The notes below the pieces were generated by a model. That model was not told where the DNA came from and did not search any database. It saw only the letters and a program-made list of their open reading frames with translations. From Watersipora subatra (lineage: Eukaryota > Bryozoa > Gymnolaemata > Cheilostomatida > Watersiporidae): DNA of 64,000 nucleotides. The position numbers and the translations under genes are program-made. Positions within the stretch are counted from its first letter, which is position 1, and each line of letters opens with the position of its first letter. The stretch spans positions 3,886,001 through 3,950,000 of the forward strand of contig NC_088710.1 in the NCBI RefSeq assembly GCF_963576615.1, read 5' to 3'. This document shows positions 10,813 to 25,800 of the stretch, piece by piece.

Positions 10813-13800
10813 CTAAAATAGATAAATAGACTGTTGAGTTTATATGTGAAACTGAAAAAAAATGAATTATTTTCACCCACCTGAAAGCGCATTAGTTACA
10901 AAAGCGTGAAGCCAATCTGGCGTGAACATAGCGCAATCGTTTAACAAACCAATTTTATACCACAAGCATGCAGCTGAGTACTGATAGCTGCATCTCATGT
11001 TAGTTAGCAATGTGCTAGCAGTACCAGCATGTGCCACAGGGTGGCCTCTAACAGGTTCAAATCTTATTGGTTTTGAAACATCATGATTGACACAAACAGT
11101 TCACTTTATGCTGAAGATACTAGCAAAGTGAAATAAGCTTTTTCCATTGCTCAAGGTGCTAGCTAACCTGTGCAAATGCTACTACTTTGGTTAGTTTAAG
11201 CTGTCAGATTACACTTTAAAGGTTTTTGCGTACCATTCATAGTAATATGGGGGGCCAGACTCAAGCCTATCAACAGATCAAGTAAAACGGGAGATGATAC
11301 GTTGATGACTACAGCAAAAGATCTACAATTCTTAACAACGCAAAATGGTGCTGAGTAATAATAACGATTAAACGACTACAATGTGGAAACTACATGCATT
11401 TCTATTAGTGGACACGAGTAGCCAATAGTCAAATACCTGAAAGAAACTGGAGGCGGTGTGATCTGGTCTTGCGATGCCACTCCTTGGGCTGTGATAGCTC
11501 ACAGGGTAGTAATCCATAGGAGCTCTCTGCAGCTGACCAGACGAGTAACTGGCTGATGGATTGTTCATTCTAACAACAAAGTATAGCTCATCTACACTGC
11601 GCTCATAAACCAAAGAAATTCTCTAGGTGATGCTATAGGTGATAGTACAGAACACTGTGTAACAGTGTGAATCTAGTATCTTCCAGGAGCTGTTAGAGTC
11701 AGTGGTGCTATCAATCACATATCGTGTCAATGTTTGGAAGGTAAACGGAAATTCAAGTCAGCCATTGCTAGACAATCGGTGCTAAGGCTATGTCCAAAAC
11801 AGTCTTGCTACAACTGAGGCTACATTCTGCTATCTACAGCCAGTCTTATACGCTTACAGAATTATAAAACAAGTTCAATTAAAACCTACCGGTAAGTTTA
11901 AAATGCAACAAAGGGAGATTAAAGAACAAAGCTGCAGGCGCGCGACAGATACATTTCCTGCCCTACTAATGAGTGCATTGTTACATGATCTCACATCGGT
12001 ACAATGAACTGGGTAATCTAGGCAAAAACTAGCACATTATACTTTTGATCCTAACAACTTTTATGTAAGAATTTAAATGTTGCATTGATTATAGGTAGAC
12101 ATATTGTTTTTCTGAATGCTTGAGTTCACTGGTTAAGGCCACCGGGGAGTTAGCTTGATCGCTTCTGAATTACACTTGAAGTAATTCTACTTGGGTGGTC
12201 TAGGAATGTATTATTAAACTTCATTAAACATTTATGTTAAATATTAATTTCTGTTCTAGGGAGATTTTGTTAAAATATTTTGTGTATCAAAGATGACTGT
12301 CGCTCAGTGTTGTGCATAATTTGTCAGTTATGAAGCAAATCGTAGCCCAGAAGAATATTAATCAAGTCTCTATGTGCCTCTTGATATTTTTCATTTTTTC
12401 AACGACTTTGGTGAGTCTGAAAGCTTCAGAAGTAGCTGTTCACCTTCTAAGTGCTTCGTCATTGCTGTAGAAGGTGCCATAAAACTCCTGAGGGCTGCAA
12501 AAAACAAGTTTCGCTAAGATTTGACAACGTTAAAATGAATTAAATGGAAAACAACAATTTCTTCATATTCTATTAAATTTACTGATGTAGACATTTTGCA
12601 ATAATTCCGGTGATACCATGATAAAATTGTTTTGTTGTATTGCCTTTTGATAATCATAACTTGTAAAGAGAAAATGCTTCACAATCTTATTCATATTGTC
12701 TGCAGTTGAGGCATTTTGCCAACGAATATTGAAACCAGTTTAGTTTCAGAAGACCTGATTAAAAACTGTTAGCACTAGTTTATGACAATTGTCTCATAAA
12801 ATATCCAAGTCATGGTGATTTTAACACAAATATTTTGTTGAGCGTCTTGTGCAGGTTACCTTAGGCGTAGGGAATTGGTGTCAACATCTGTTGGTCATTA
12901 TCGATCTAATATAATAAAATTGTATTTAGCTCAAAAATATTAGCTCGAGTTTACAACAAACTTGATGACATTTTATTGCGGAGGGTCTACGATATTTCAC
13001 TAGCCGGCTTAGATAAAACCTTGCTGCTAACAATGCTGTATTCAGCAAACCATTTGTGTCGGGTTCTCTGTTGAACTTTTATCCAAGAATGCCATTACAT
13101 CTTGAATTGTTGTATGTTTACCATAAAATTTTGTTGTGATCAACACATCGAGCATTTGCACATAAATTTATTTATTATAATACCCAGATTGTCCATAGCC
13201 CTCGCTATCAGACACTGGCATCACTTCAATAAATATTTATATTTGGTGTAACTGAAATTTTCACAAACTTCATTAAAGTTGTAATAACAATATAGTAAGA
13301 ACGTACCATGATCCAGCCATTGCGCCTTGCAAATCAGTTAGCTGTACTTCGCGAATGAAGTGGTGGCGCTGGTGTGATCAATCAGTGTGTGGAGAGTCGT
13401 GTGCACTCTATCACTCTGCACCTCAGATTATATTTGAATCTATCAATGATCTCATTAGGTATATTTGTTAATTTTGATTGTAGTTGTTCAGCGAACATAG
13501 AAGGTGTCTAGCGACGCTAACGGTTAATTCCTCTTAGTAACATGGTTGTGAAAGAGCTCTTTAAAGCGAGCCCGAGTGAATGCTCTCGACGCATTGTCTA
13601 GCGACAATCACTTATATCAGTTATTGATAATCGAACAAAGCCAAAATCAATGCAGCCAATTTGCTGAGTGCATTTCACTGACCTCTAGGCTTTTTATGTC
13701 ATTTAGTAGAACTTTGCCAGTAGTTTTCAAGGGTTATTGGTATAATGGTAAGAATATGGAGGTAGCTGACACAACGTTATTTGCTTAGTTATAGGCTATA

Positions 13801-16800
13801 AGGCCGTAACCGCCTAAGTGCCTGTGAAAAGGTGCACATTAATGGAGTAAATATCTTACTGACAGCTCCATTTGATCATACGTCAACATGTAGATCAATA
13901 GTATGTAGACTTCACATTTACGAAGTTAATACGGATAACATTCCTGCCATTTTAAAAGAAAATTTAATTGCTATCTGCAATAAGAGCTAATTACTATAGT
14001 AGCAAGGCTTACAGCTAGACCAACTAGTAGGTGTCTGGGCTGAGTCGGTTCCTAGAAAACACCAAGCGCAGGTGATCTATAGACCTATAAACAAACCGAT
14101 TGGGCAACATAAAAACTATTTTTATTGTGAATATTGAAGCGTCGCGAGTCGATACACCTTTTACTGGAATAACACGGTGTCACGAATTATACTACATGTA
14201 TTTATTTTAGTGATGAAAAATTCAATTTTCCAATTATCAAAAACAAAAATGGTCAGCAGTCATCGACAAAACTGCCTTGTAAACCGATGAGCAGTTGCGC
14301 ATACCTCCTTTCCTTTATCACATAGAATCGCCTTTTAATGGTATGCTCATTTGTAGGTCGGCTTGTTGGCGGCTTACTCCAGGAGCGACGTTGTAAATAT
14401 TTTTACTTCATAAAGCATGCGCCACTCTGACTCATCCTTAAGCAGGACATGTAGCGACATTGTATGTAACGTTGGTCAGCACAGCATGTACTAACAGAGA
14501 GGTGGAAACTACTTAAAACATTTGTAGAACCCTGACTAAAATTTTGTGGCGATAGTGCACAGATGTGTTCTTTTCTGCTCTGCTTGTCAAAAGTTGTGGT
14601 ATTTACTTTATGTTGAGCTTCAGCGACGTTAGCCACATTCTGTTTTTATGCAAAAACATGCACTAGAGACGCTGCCCACAAAATACCAAATGTGTCTTGC
14701 GGCTGGGCTGATGTCTTGAGTTCTACAGCAACAGGCAGCAGTTTGTTGTTCTTTTAAACCAACATTTTAACATGTGTATTGTTTGCTAGTAACACGCGTA
14801 AAGGGGCCTTTTCTATTTCCTGTTTAAAGCCTATAGTAAGCATCTTGTATTATATGGTTTCTTTGCGCATTTCGCGGGAACGAGTTGTATTGTGAGATTA
14901 TGTTAGAGTATTCTATCATTGAAGAAGGGATTTCATTGGTTCTGTTATATACTGTATTTGTCTCAAAGATTTGTAATGCGTGTAAAAGTTGACAGCATAT
15001 GATTTCACAGCATTCGAGGTTTTTTAAACTTTTATCAGCGACTTGAACAAGAAATAGTCACACATATGAGTATGTTATGTGGTTAACAACAAACGATTAT
15101 ATACCAAATGCACGAGCCTGTCACTAAAACCTAGAAGTATCACTCAGCGTTTGGCGCATCTATTAAATTTAATGTTTTATCACATACACACTGCTTCCTC
15201 ATTCCTCGTTTGCTAGAACAACTTTTTATCTGATGGCACCTTCCGGAATTTTATAGAGTTTAGCAGAATATTTGCTGCAACTCATTGACTTGTTAGTTAA
15301 TTTAATAGTCACTAGCTAGTAGTTGATAGTTTGACACAGAGAATTAGTTGTGAACTATCTGTAGGTGATAAGTGTTTTAGTTGGCTGCCTCAGAACCTCT
15401 CCAAACTATATGCTCAATAAAAGTCAAACTCACAGGTCCTACAACTTAATAAAACAGGGTCTTTCTTGAGATTCAAAAAGGCATCTCAATTTAGTCTACT
15501 AACTCTATACTAAAGGCTGCCATTTCTAGGTTTTTCATTATTTTTGGCTGACAAATAATCCTTTATAGTTATATGGTCTAATTTAGCCTCGTTACTGCTA
15601 ACAAAGAAGCCCCAGTTCCATAAGGATTTTCTGCAAGCAGAGCCAAACCACAAACATATCCTGTCAGTATCCATAGAGCTAGCACTAGTCAGGAGTTGTC
15701 TGTAAACTCAGATAGATCAGCAAACAGGTATGAGAATGTGTCTTTCGCAAGTAAAGAGCTCACTGTTAGGACAGACTGAGCGCAGAATGAGCCATTGTAG
15801 CACAGGCTATAATTTTTGAACCTTTAGATTAAAATAACACGGCAATACTATTGTATCTGTAGACCAAGCAACACACAAGCCTGTTAATCGCTTCACAAAT
15901 CACCTATAGAGTTGTGTAAACCGATCTTGGCCACTGAAATAATGAATGAAGATATGGTTAACTCCGATGTAATGTGTTACATTAAGATTATAGATATGAT
16001 AGCCTGAGGATGTCTAACACTACATACGCCTGTCATGCTTATGTTGATGTTTAAGAGGTATATCATACCACCCTTTACAATGTGCATACATCTATCCTGG
16101 ATTCATGTTCAGTCAGACTTGAGTTCAACGCTTAAATTATTGTCTCATTCATGATGGCTACATTGGAACAGTTACATTCGTTATTTCTGTACAAAGCAGG
16201 ATCATATATAATACAAGTCATAAAAAGCAGGGTCATATATAATACAAGTCATACAAAGCAGGGTCATATATAGTACAAGTCATACAAAGCAGGGTCACAT
16301 ATAGTACCAGTCATACAAAGTAGGGTCACATATAGTACAAGTCATACAAAGCAGGATCATATATAATACAAGTCATACAAAGCAGGGTCACATATAGTAC
16401 AAGTCATACAAAGCAGGGTCACATATAGTACAAGTCATACAAAGCAGGATCATATATAATACAAGTCATACAAAGCAGGGTCATATATAGTACAAGTCAT
16501 ACAAAGCAGGGTCACATATAGTACAAGTCATACAAAGCAGGGTCACATATAGTACAAGTCATACAAAGCAGGATCATATATAATACAAGTCATACAAAGC
16601 AGGGTCATATATAGTACAAGTCATACACACATCATTGGCTGCCTTCACATGGATCACTATATGCAAATATTGTGTTGAATAGAAAGGATTTTTGTTTCTA
16701 ATATATTTAACATTGTTCATAATAGTTTTTCGTTTCCAACTTTCCAGCTTTAGATTTCACCAATTTGTGTTTTTGAATTTTCGGCTCACATCGGTTCAGA

Positions 16801-19800
16801 ATTGTTAAAGGTGCTAAGGACATTTGGGAGCTTTTCTGTAAAAGATTTTTGTTACTAAAAATAGCTATTAGTTTAAATAACTAGTCAAACAAAACTGAAC
16901 ACAAATATATCTCAAAAGACTGTCGATTAGTTTTGACAAAAAATAACCAGGCGCCATAATTTCTATTTTAATCACTATAGCTTAAAGAGCAGACAACTCA
17001 TGCCATATTTTATGATGCCTCCCGGTACTCAACACTCATCTAAATTCTTGGTTTAATAAGCAGCAGAAGCATTCAGTGATCAGGTCATAAATTCCCTTAC
17101 CACCCCTGGTAGGTATTTAGATCTTTGAGAAAAAAATGACATTTTTGTTTCCACCAGTACATGGTCGCTCTTCCCAGATAATATATTTGACTCGTAAGAT
17201 ATTCTAGGTAATTTTGATGCTTTTAAAAGCAACCAAAATGCTTCTCATACAAAAGAATATATTATTGAGGGCCTCTGTTAAATTTAGCTAAGCATTCAGC
17301 CTCTTTTTACCTACCAACGATCCTCTACATTTAAGAAGTACTATATTATAAACAACTTTGACTTGTTTCAATTTTATAGTCTAGCATATAACTCTAAGTA
17401 CAAGCTAATCTTTTTCATCCCTTATATTTCATCAAAATTGAATTTTTCAAAGTACAAGATATGCTACAAAAATCATTAAAATAACATATATGTTAAGGTC
17501 AAACGCCTTCCCTTAACTGGCTACAGCAGTCCACCCCTGTTTCAGGCAGAGATAGAGTGTATGAGTTCAAAGTGAATAAGTTTGTATTTGATTGTAAGCG
17601 CCACAATCAATGTACAATAGAGGCATTCACAACTCCACTGGGGGCCTGGCCCATCTTGCCAAGTCACCCAATTTACTACCATATAAAAGGAAGGTGGATA
17701 TGTACAAAAACAAGTAAAAACATAGCACACGGTCGAAAATGAATATAATAATAATATGAAAAGAAGTATAGGTATGATTAAATAATTATTGGGGTCGCCG
17801 ATTAAAAACGTACAAAGTAATAAGAAATAAGCATATACAACAGACAGGGGAGACGAATCACGATATTTAAAAGGACAAGACAGTATAAGGCATATAGGAG
17901 TAAATAAAGTAAATGCAACGTCCGCCACAATGTCCATCTTGCCATAAGCTACATTTGATGTATAGCAACCAGCCAGCAGAGAACTAACACGAGTTCCTTG
18001 AATACTGTGGATGACTAAGTAGTAAACTAACCTTGAGTGATTTGGATAAGCTTAACAAATGCATACTACCCGGGGCTGAATAGGATGAATAGTTAAGTAC
18101 TCCTACATCTACCTACACTGTATATTAGATTTGTCTCCAAAGTTAATGGGCACAACAGAAAATCTTTAGCAAGGCTTTTAAAAGACTGATTTCAACAGGG
18201 GCAGCAATTACAAAGTATTTGAACTGTGATGTTGAATGGTGTTTACTGTTTATTAAATCAAGGCTGTTTTATCACATGTAATATATCTGTACATGAGCGA
18301 TTAATAAACAATCGATAACTGTCAATCACTGTGACATGTTTGTGAGTGATTGTGTATTTCCCATTAGTTCCCATTAGTAATACCTGGTATAAACAGGTAA
18401 ACATTGCTGGTAGATATTCTAAGTAGCGTGGTGACATGTTTGTTTAATGTCTTTCTTCATTTTTTTATCCTTTTATACTCTATGAAGCTATATTCAGTGT
18501 AATACTGCTTAAAGCAACTTGTTTGTCTTATACGGTCTACCGTTAACTTTTAAGTTTTGTGCTCGATAAGTTTACAATCTTATCAAGGTAGATAAAGGTA
18601 TGCCAGGTTAATCTGCTATACTTTTGGAACTTGACTAGCTAAAAATTATTAGCCTTACGTATTAAATTAGTAGATGGGAAAATATGATTGTTGAAAAAGG
18701 AGACAGTATTGAGCCTTAGTTAGGCAGGCGTAAGATATATTTGGGATAGGAAAAATTGTCTTCGTAACATCGTAATCAGCCATTCGGAAATCGAGTTAAC
18801 TTAAATGCAGACTTGGAACTTGTTGCCACTCACAGATATGAATAATTAGCTGTCACTGAACTCGACAGCAACTATTTGGCTGACTAACCATCCAGTTGTC
18901 TAAACACACGTACTTGTACATACCTTTCAAGGCTTTTATAAGTTCCATGAAGAATTTTTCTTTCAAAGTTTATTGGATGTTCGTATCTCCCAGATCTGTT
19001 TCGTCTCATTTTGTCCAGCTGAGTTGACTTTCTTCCGTAAAGGTGCTGCAGCATGTTATAGGTCACTTCGGCCTCTGTCAACAGCAACATAATTTGCCAT
19101 CTAGCATTTAGGGGTGGATCAACTGTTTATAAATGTAATATATAAGTATAAACAATTATTTTAATAGTTTTGTTTCGAGTGCAGATATTGAAAAAGCTAG
19201 TCAACTATTTCACATTTGATAGCCTTAAACTTTTGTCAACTCTTAGTATCAACTATGTAAGAAGCTCTAATACCCCCCCCCCCACATTGTTATATCTACC
19301 ACTGAACTGACCTCAACACCATGAGACTTTCTACCCTCTAGATTTCCAATGAAAAGCAAAGAGGGCACCAGTAATTAGTAGGTGCTAATGATTATCAGTC
19401 CTTGATAATGCTTCATCAATTAGGAACAAAACTATATTGGATGGTAAATATTACCCATAGAAAACCGATAGTCTTGTGTTTACATAAATAAAAGCAAAAT
19501 ATCAAACACAGATAAGCTATTGTGTTTAACAGACCGATTGAAAGTAAGCCTTTCCAGCAGTGTATCGCATCAAATCTTATACCCAGTTTAGTACTTATTC
19601 TCCATGTCATCTGGCTCAGCCTCTCGCTGAGTCTAACAATGTGCATGCCTTGGAGAGCGAGCAACAGTCAGGATAAATATAATGTTTATCCTCACTGCTG
19701 CTAAACTTATGTAGATAAATATATTTATAAATTTAATGTTTCAGTTTATCAACTGAAACATATTATATTTCAGTTGATCAACCGTACCACTTGAGGTTAA

Positions 19801-22800
19801 AATAACTTGTACCACTCTGCTGTAGTGCCAGAGCTTTTTAGCACATAAAAGAGACTTCAAGCTATATTACACTTCAGGGTGGTCTACTATGTAAGCGCTT
19901 ACTAGAAGAAAGATTTACAGATAAATGAGAGCAGCTGTGTGTGGTCACCGAGCCATTGTTTGCGCAACAATACTCTTAAAAACCTGCACAGCCTCTTTTT
20001 GAAGTAAGCTAAGCAGATATTACGCTCGATGTTCAAAGGAATTGCTTACACATTATAAAAAATTACAGTTCTTCACAGCTTAATTAACCAAAAAATTTCA
20101 AGTTATGTTCTCTTAATAATAGTTCTACATGTATATAGGGTAACCTTCATTGATTACTAAGATAACTACTAGTTATAAGTTTAATTTTTCAAAGTTTTTA
20201 TTACTCTACTGATCTAGTCTGAGAGAATGCTGAATAAACTTATAACCTCACAACACTTTTGTAAAGTATTTTTAGTATTGAAAAAAAATCTTCATTAGAA
20301 CAAAACTGATCAGATATTTTTTGGTGAAAAACTATGTCAATCATTCATAATTTGTCATATTCACCCACCAGTACAAGCTCAGAACTGCTTGCTACTTGAG
20401 TCAATTTATAGCAAAAGCACATACATACATCCAAACTTAAAACTGATATCTTCTGTGCCTGCTGGAGTTGTGCTCTTTCTGATAGTCTTTATTACCACCC
20501 TATTACTGTAATTTACAATGTACTTAGTACAAGTAATACTAATATTAGTAACACTTTACTAATACAAATACATCAAGCCATGGAACCATTAGATAGCTGA
20601 GCTGAACCGTTATGGTATTATAATCCAAACACAGACAAACAGTTTTGTGGTCTCTTTGTTAGACCATACGAACTATCTTAATGCAAATAGCTTAAAATAA
20701 CTAGAACTATTGAACAGAGAGCAGACTACTCACCCGAGGAATGATTTCTTGTGAAGAGTTACAAGCTAGTTGAAGAGCACTTCGAGAAAGGAAAGTTGAG
20801 TTGACCGAGATGATAGAACAGAAACTGTTATAGGATGGCGGCAAGTAGTGAGCAGGAATGAAGACAGGCAGAAAAGAATGGCTATATGCCGTCTTACAAT
20901 GAGAAGTGATGTTGAAAAAATTGTATTTATTTAATTTTTTATTTGACCGGCATTGATCAATCTTTTGAAGTATAGATGTTATTATGTAGTACGAAACACC
21001 GTTATAAATGCTATGTACAATATATTGAACTTATTCGACAGTTGTCCACTCAATATGGAGTTGTCTGCACAATGAGTTCTTGGCATGAATTCTATACGTG
21101 TTAGTGAAGGAGAAGTCAGCAGACTTTCTCAGCGCAATACCCACCATAACCATTACAGCCAGAGGTGTGCCAAGATCTGTAGCACGGATGAGGGCTTGCA
21201 TTGTAGTTGTTCCCTCGTGTTTCCTAAACATAGAGCCATGTTCATAGATGATAGGGAAGAGAAATCAGACAATTGTTAAGAAATAATTGAATACTAGCGT
21301 CAATGGTCAACTTTTGTACCTCCAACTACAATATTTTGTCTTTAAAAAACAACATGCCTTATATTTTATTTCTATATTTTCTAAGACATTTTTATTAGAC
21401 ATCACCTTTGGGTATGGGGCGGGGCTGGTCATGTGGCCTTCGCATTCAATATTGGAAGATGGTCTTGAGACAGGAGGCTGTGGTATAAACCTTTTTGGTG
21501 TAGGATTTCGCGCCAGCTTTGGCGAGACAAAACCCTTCTGACCATAGTTAGATGGAGGCTCAGGGGTTGGATATGGCCTGGCGTGTATGGTCTGAAGCCC
21601 GGGAGGTTCCAGCTCACCGGTATTCCATGTTAGCCAGTGGGCATTAGTATCATTTGTTTGGGTAGCCGTAGCAGGCCCCCAAGCTGTCTCTTTGCAAGTT
21701 CTAGAGGCTTTGTATGGTCTGCTCGGAGCGGCTGAAGAGCTGCGCAGATTACCATCTCCACAATCTGTTGATTGATTAACAAGTTAAGTGTACTATGACA
21801 AGCTCACTGCTCAGTAGATACAAGTAAAAAGTTATTTAAAATCGTCTTCTTACTACATTGTAGCAATCTCTCTATTTGCATTCATGTAAATCATGTTCAG
21901 TAGCGCTGCTCAGCATTACAAAACAAAACAGTTTAACTTTTTCTTAAAATCGCTGAATCATTCAAATGCCAAGTGCAACATTTTTCAGCACAAACCAACA
22001 AAACAACCAGCACACCAGATCAAATGAACAGGATAACAAACCTTCTAGGCTGAATCAGAGACCCTGTCAAATAATGAAGTCTATTCAACAACTTATTTAG
22101 CCAAAAGTGTGTAACAGTTAAGAACTTTTTTTTTTTTCAAAACAAAACTTGACTCGAGTTCATTTTAACTGAATGTTAGTGGAATATTTCCTTTCGCCAA
22201 AGTAAAGGACGTATTTGGCTACGAAATAACTGAAGATGTTTTCACACTTTTAGGTAGATTGCTGCTTGCTGCCATATAGAATGTCAGCTTACAGTTTAAT
22301 CTCTAATAAAGATCAGTTACCCAGTAAATATGCTGTGTTCTCAGACTATATATGAATGTCCTTGACAATAGCTAAAAGAAATGCAGAATGCTGTGCGTTT
22401 ACCTTGAATGCTGCTATCTAGGTACCACATGGCAGCTCGCTAAACGTATGACTGCGTTCCTAACTAAAGGACAAATATTTTATTCAGCAGGTTGTTAGGG
22501 AGAGTCAATGTAATTCTGATAATTTCAACACGCATACAAATTTGATTTTTACTGAAAATCAATATCGAGTGCATAACACCAGGTACTCAAGTGTCAGCTA
22601 ATCAAATATATAAAAACAAAAGGGAGCACTCTAATATAAACAGCTGGACTATTGTGTGCAAGAATGACGACTCCCGTGTAAATATGGATATGTAAAATTG
22701 TAAAGAGATGGCAGCAATTATCATTCAGTAAATGAGCCTCCCTCTACTAACTGTGCAGAGAAACATGAATCTGCTGCTGAAATCAAAGCACTAGAATAAC

Positions 22801-25800
22801 TAGAAATATATTTCTATTGTGTCTGCTTTTGTGATTTGGTAAATACTCAGAAAAATTGAACAAAATACTTGCTGATTCAGCAATGTATTTAGATTGTATA
22901 AATCGTTGAAGCGTTGCGAAGGCAACCTGTAAATAGGACTGATATTGGTGAACTAGTTTAAAAGAGCTTGACAGTTGATTGACAAAGCAGCAAGACACTT
23001 GAACAAGACAGTTCAAAAACAGAAGTGGCGGCAAGCTCTCAGCAGAGGTTCTTAGGAATTTATATCCTTTCTATGTAGTAAATGAGCCTCCCTCTACCCA
23101 ACTGTGTAGAGAATGGAACTTAGAGACAGTATTGAATAGAAGGCTATGTGTAGTGGTGTAATCAGAGGGCTATGAGTAGTGGTGTAATCAGAGGGCTATG
23201 TGTAGAGGTGTAATCAGAGGGCTATGTGTAGTGGTGTAATTAGAGGGCTATGTGTAGTGGTGTGATCAGAGGGCTATGAGTAGTGGTGTAATCAGAGTGC
23301 TATGAGTAGTGGTGTAATCAGAGGGCTATGAGTAGTGGTGTAATAAGAAATACTTCTTTCATAGCTAACAAGTCTGCTAAGGCTAGTTTTATGGTAAATG
23401 TTTTAGGAACCAGAAGATACAAGAAAAGCAAACAATAATTTTCACTTGATAAAAATTGCTTTGAGTTGGAAATTTTGAGAGTATAAACAGTCCTTCATGT
23501 AAAAATATTAAGCAGGTGGCCGTGTATGACGCTAATTTAAAACTTGATAAGCAAAATCCTATGAGCAGAAACTGGCAAGCAGCTTGATTTCTTTACTCTT
23601 GGCCACTTAAGCATGCGGCTGTCTTTGGCAAGCAGCTATTATAACCATGAGACTGTTATGAGAAAGTGACTACTTCAGACAAGTCACTGCTATGAAAACA
23701 ACGAGTGACTAGTCAAGCCTGTGACAGGTCTAAAATGTGACTAGTCTGCTCAAATCATGAGTTTGTATAGCTGGCTAGTCTGGACAAGTGACCAGTCTAG
23801 ACAAGTGACAAGTCTGGTCAAGTGCCCAATCTGGACAAGTGAGAAGTTTGGACAAGTACTGAGTATGTACAAGCAACTAGTCTAGACAAGTGACCATTCT
23901 AGACAAGTGACTACTACAACTAGCAGATTCCTTTTCAAAGTCGTCACTTATTACACAACTACTCTTTATAAAATCTGCTTTTGCAAAGCAAGTAAAACAA
24001 CTTCTAACCATATTTCTAATAGTCATATTAAATCTCCTTACTTACCACTATATTTTATACTGTGTTTGTTAATCCTATACCTAATTTGTGACTGAAAGGC
24101 AAGATTCAAATTTGTGTCTCAAAAAATCACAGCTCTGTGGCGTGTGCCTGTTAATAGATTTTTTAAATACCATCTTCCCAAACTTTCTGCATTTGTGTTA
24201 CATAATTGTGTTAAATATGCCCAAAATATTTGTATTTATCCTTCTACACACATGAGTGAAAAACAATGTTTTCTATTTCATGACACCAACATACTACATC
24301 CACCATCGTGTGTTTCAGCTCATGAATTATCTGCTCCTGCAACCTAAAACTCACTATTCTGACTTTCCTGCAATATTATTAGATTGCCAACTTTTAAAAT
24401 ATTTCTGTTCAACTCACTTTATAACTCCTAATTTTTGTCTTTTCATTGTTGTTTTGGCATTTTCATTTTGTTGATGAATGCTAATGCCTATGAAAAGTTA
24501 GACATAGACCTAGATACAGACTAGCAGTCTTACCTGCGTCCTTATGATGTCTGTATGTTGGCCTACATACAGACTAGCAGTCTTACCTGCGTCCTTATGA
24601 TGTCTGTGTGTTGGCCTACAAACAGACTAGCAGTCTTACCTGCGTCCCTATGATGTCTGTATGTTGGCCTGCATACAGACTAGCAGTCTTACCTGCGTCC
24701 TTATGATGTCTGTATGTTGGCCTACATACATACTAGCAGTCTTACCTGCGTCCTTATAAGGTCTGTATGTTGGCCTACATACATACTAGCAGTCTTATCT
24801 GCGTCCTTATAAGGTCTGTATGTTGGCCTACAAACATACTAGCAGTCTTACCTGCGTCCTTATAAGGTCTGTATGTTAGTCTATGTACATACTAGCAGTC
24901 TTACCTGCGTCCTTATGAGGTCTGTATGTTGGCCTACATACAGACTAGCAGTCTTACCTGCGTCCTTATGATGTCTGTATGTTGGCCTGCAAACAGACTA
25001 GCAGTCTTACCTGCATCCTTATGATGTCTGTGTGTTGGCCTACATACATACTAGCAGTCTTACCTGCGTCCTTATGATGTCTGTGTGTTGGCCTACATAC
25101 ATACTAGCAGTCTTACCTGCGTCCTTATGATGTCTGTATGTTGGTCTACATACATACTAGCAGTCTTACCTGTGTCCTTATGATGTCTGTATGTTGGTCT
25201 ACATACATACTAGCAGTCTTACCTGCGTCCTTATAAGGTCTGTATGTTGGCCTACATACATACTAGCAGTCTTACCTGCGTCCTTATAAGGTCTGTATGT
25301 TAGTCTATGTACATACTAGAAGTCTTACCTGCGTCCTTATGAGGTCTGTATGTTGGCCTACATACGTACTAGCAGTCTTACCTGCGTCCTTATGATGTCT
25401 GTATGTTGGCCTACATACAGACTAGCAGTCTTACCTGCGTCCTTATGATGTCTGTGTGTTGGCCTACAAACAGACTAGCAGTCTTACCTGCGTCCCTATG
25501 ATGTCTGTATGTTGGCCTGCATACAGACTAGCAGTCTTACCTGCGTCCTTATGATGTCTGTATGTTGGCCTACATACATACTAGCAGTCTTACCTGCGTC
25601 CTTATAAGGTCTGTATGTTGGCCTACATACATACTAGCAGTCTTATCTGCGTCCTTATAAGGTCTGTATGTTGGCCTACAAACATACTAGCAGTCTTACC
25701 TGCGTCCTTATAAGGTCTGTATGTTAGTCTATGTACATACTAGCAGTCTTACCTGCGTCCTTATGAGGTCTGTATGTTGGCCTACATACAGACTAGCAGT

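Noticed and set aside
10876-10984. Minus-strand exon-like piece reading NDCAMFTPDWLHAFVTNALS between exons 7 and 8 of the unassigned gene
   Set aside because: It enters in phase 0 but leaves in phase 1, while the terminal exon needs phase 0. Direct joining of exons 7 and 8 works without it.
17542-17937. 131-codon hydrophobic minus-strand ORF
   Set aside because: Lies in a long intron; its Phe/Leu/Tyr-rich composition is what AT-rich noncoding DNA gives, and no splice frame links it to a neighbour.
21031-21231. 66-codon minus-strand ORF with IRATDLGTPLAVMVMVGIAL
   Set aside because: The other minus frame, after acceptor gtttag, fits the phases of exons 4 and 6; this frame has no acceptor and does not join.
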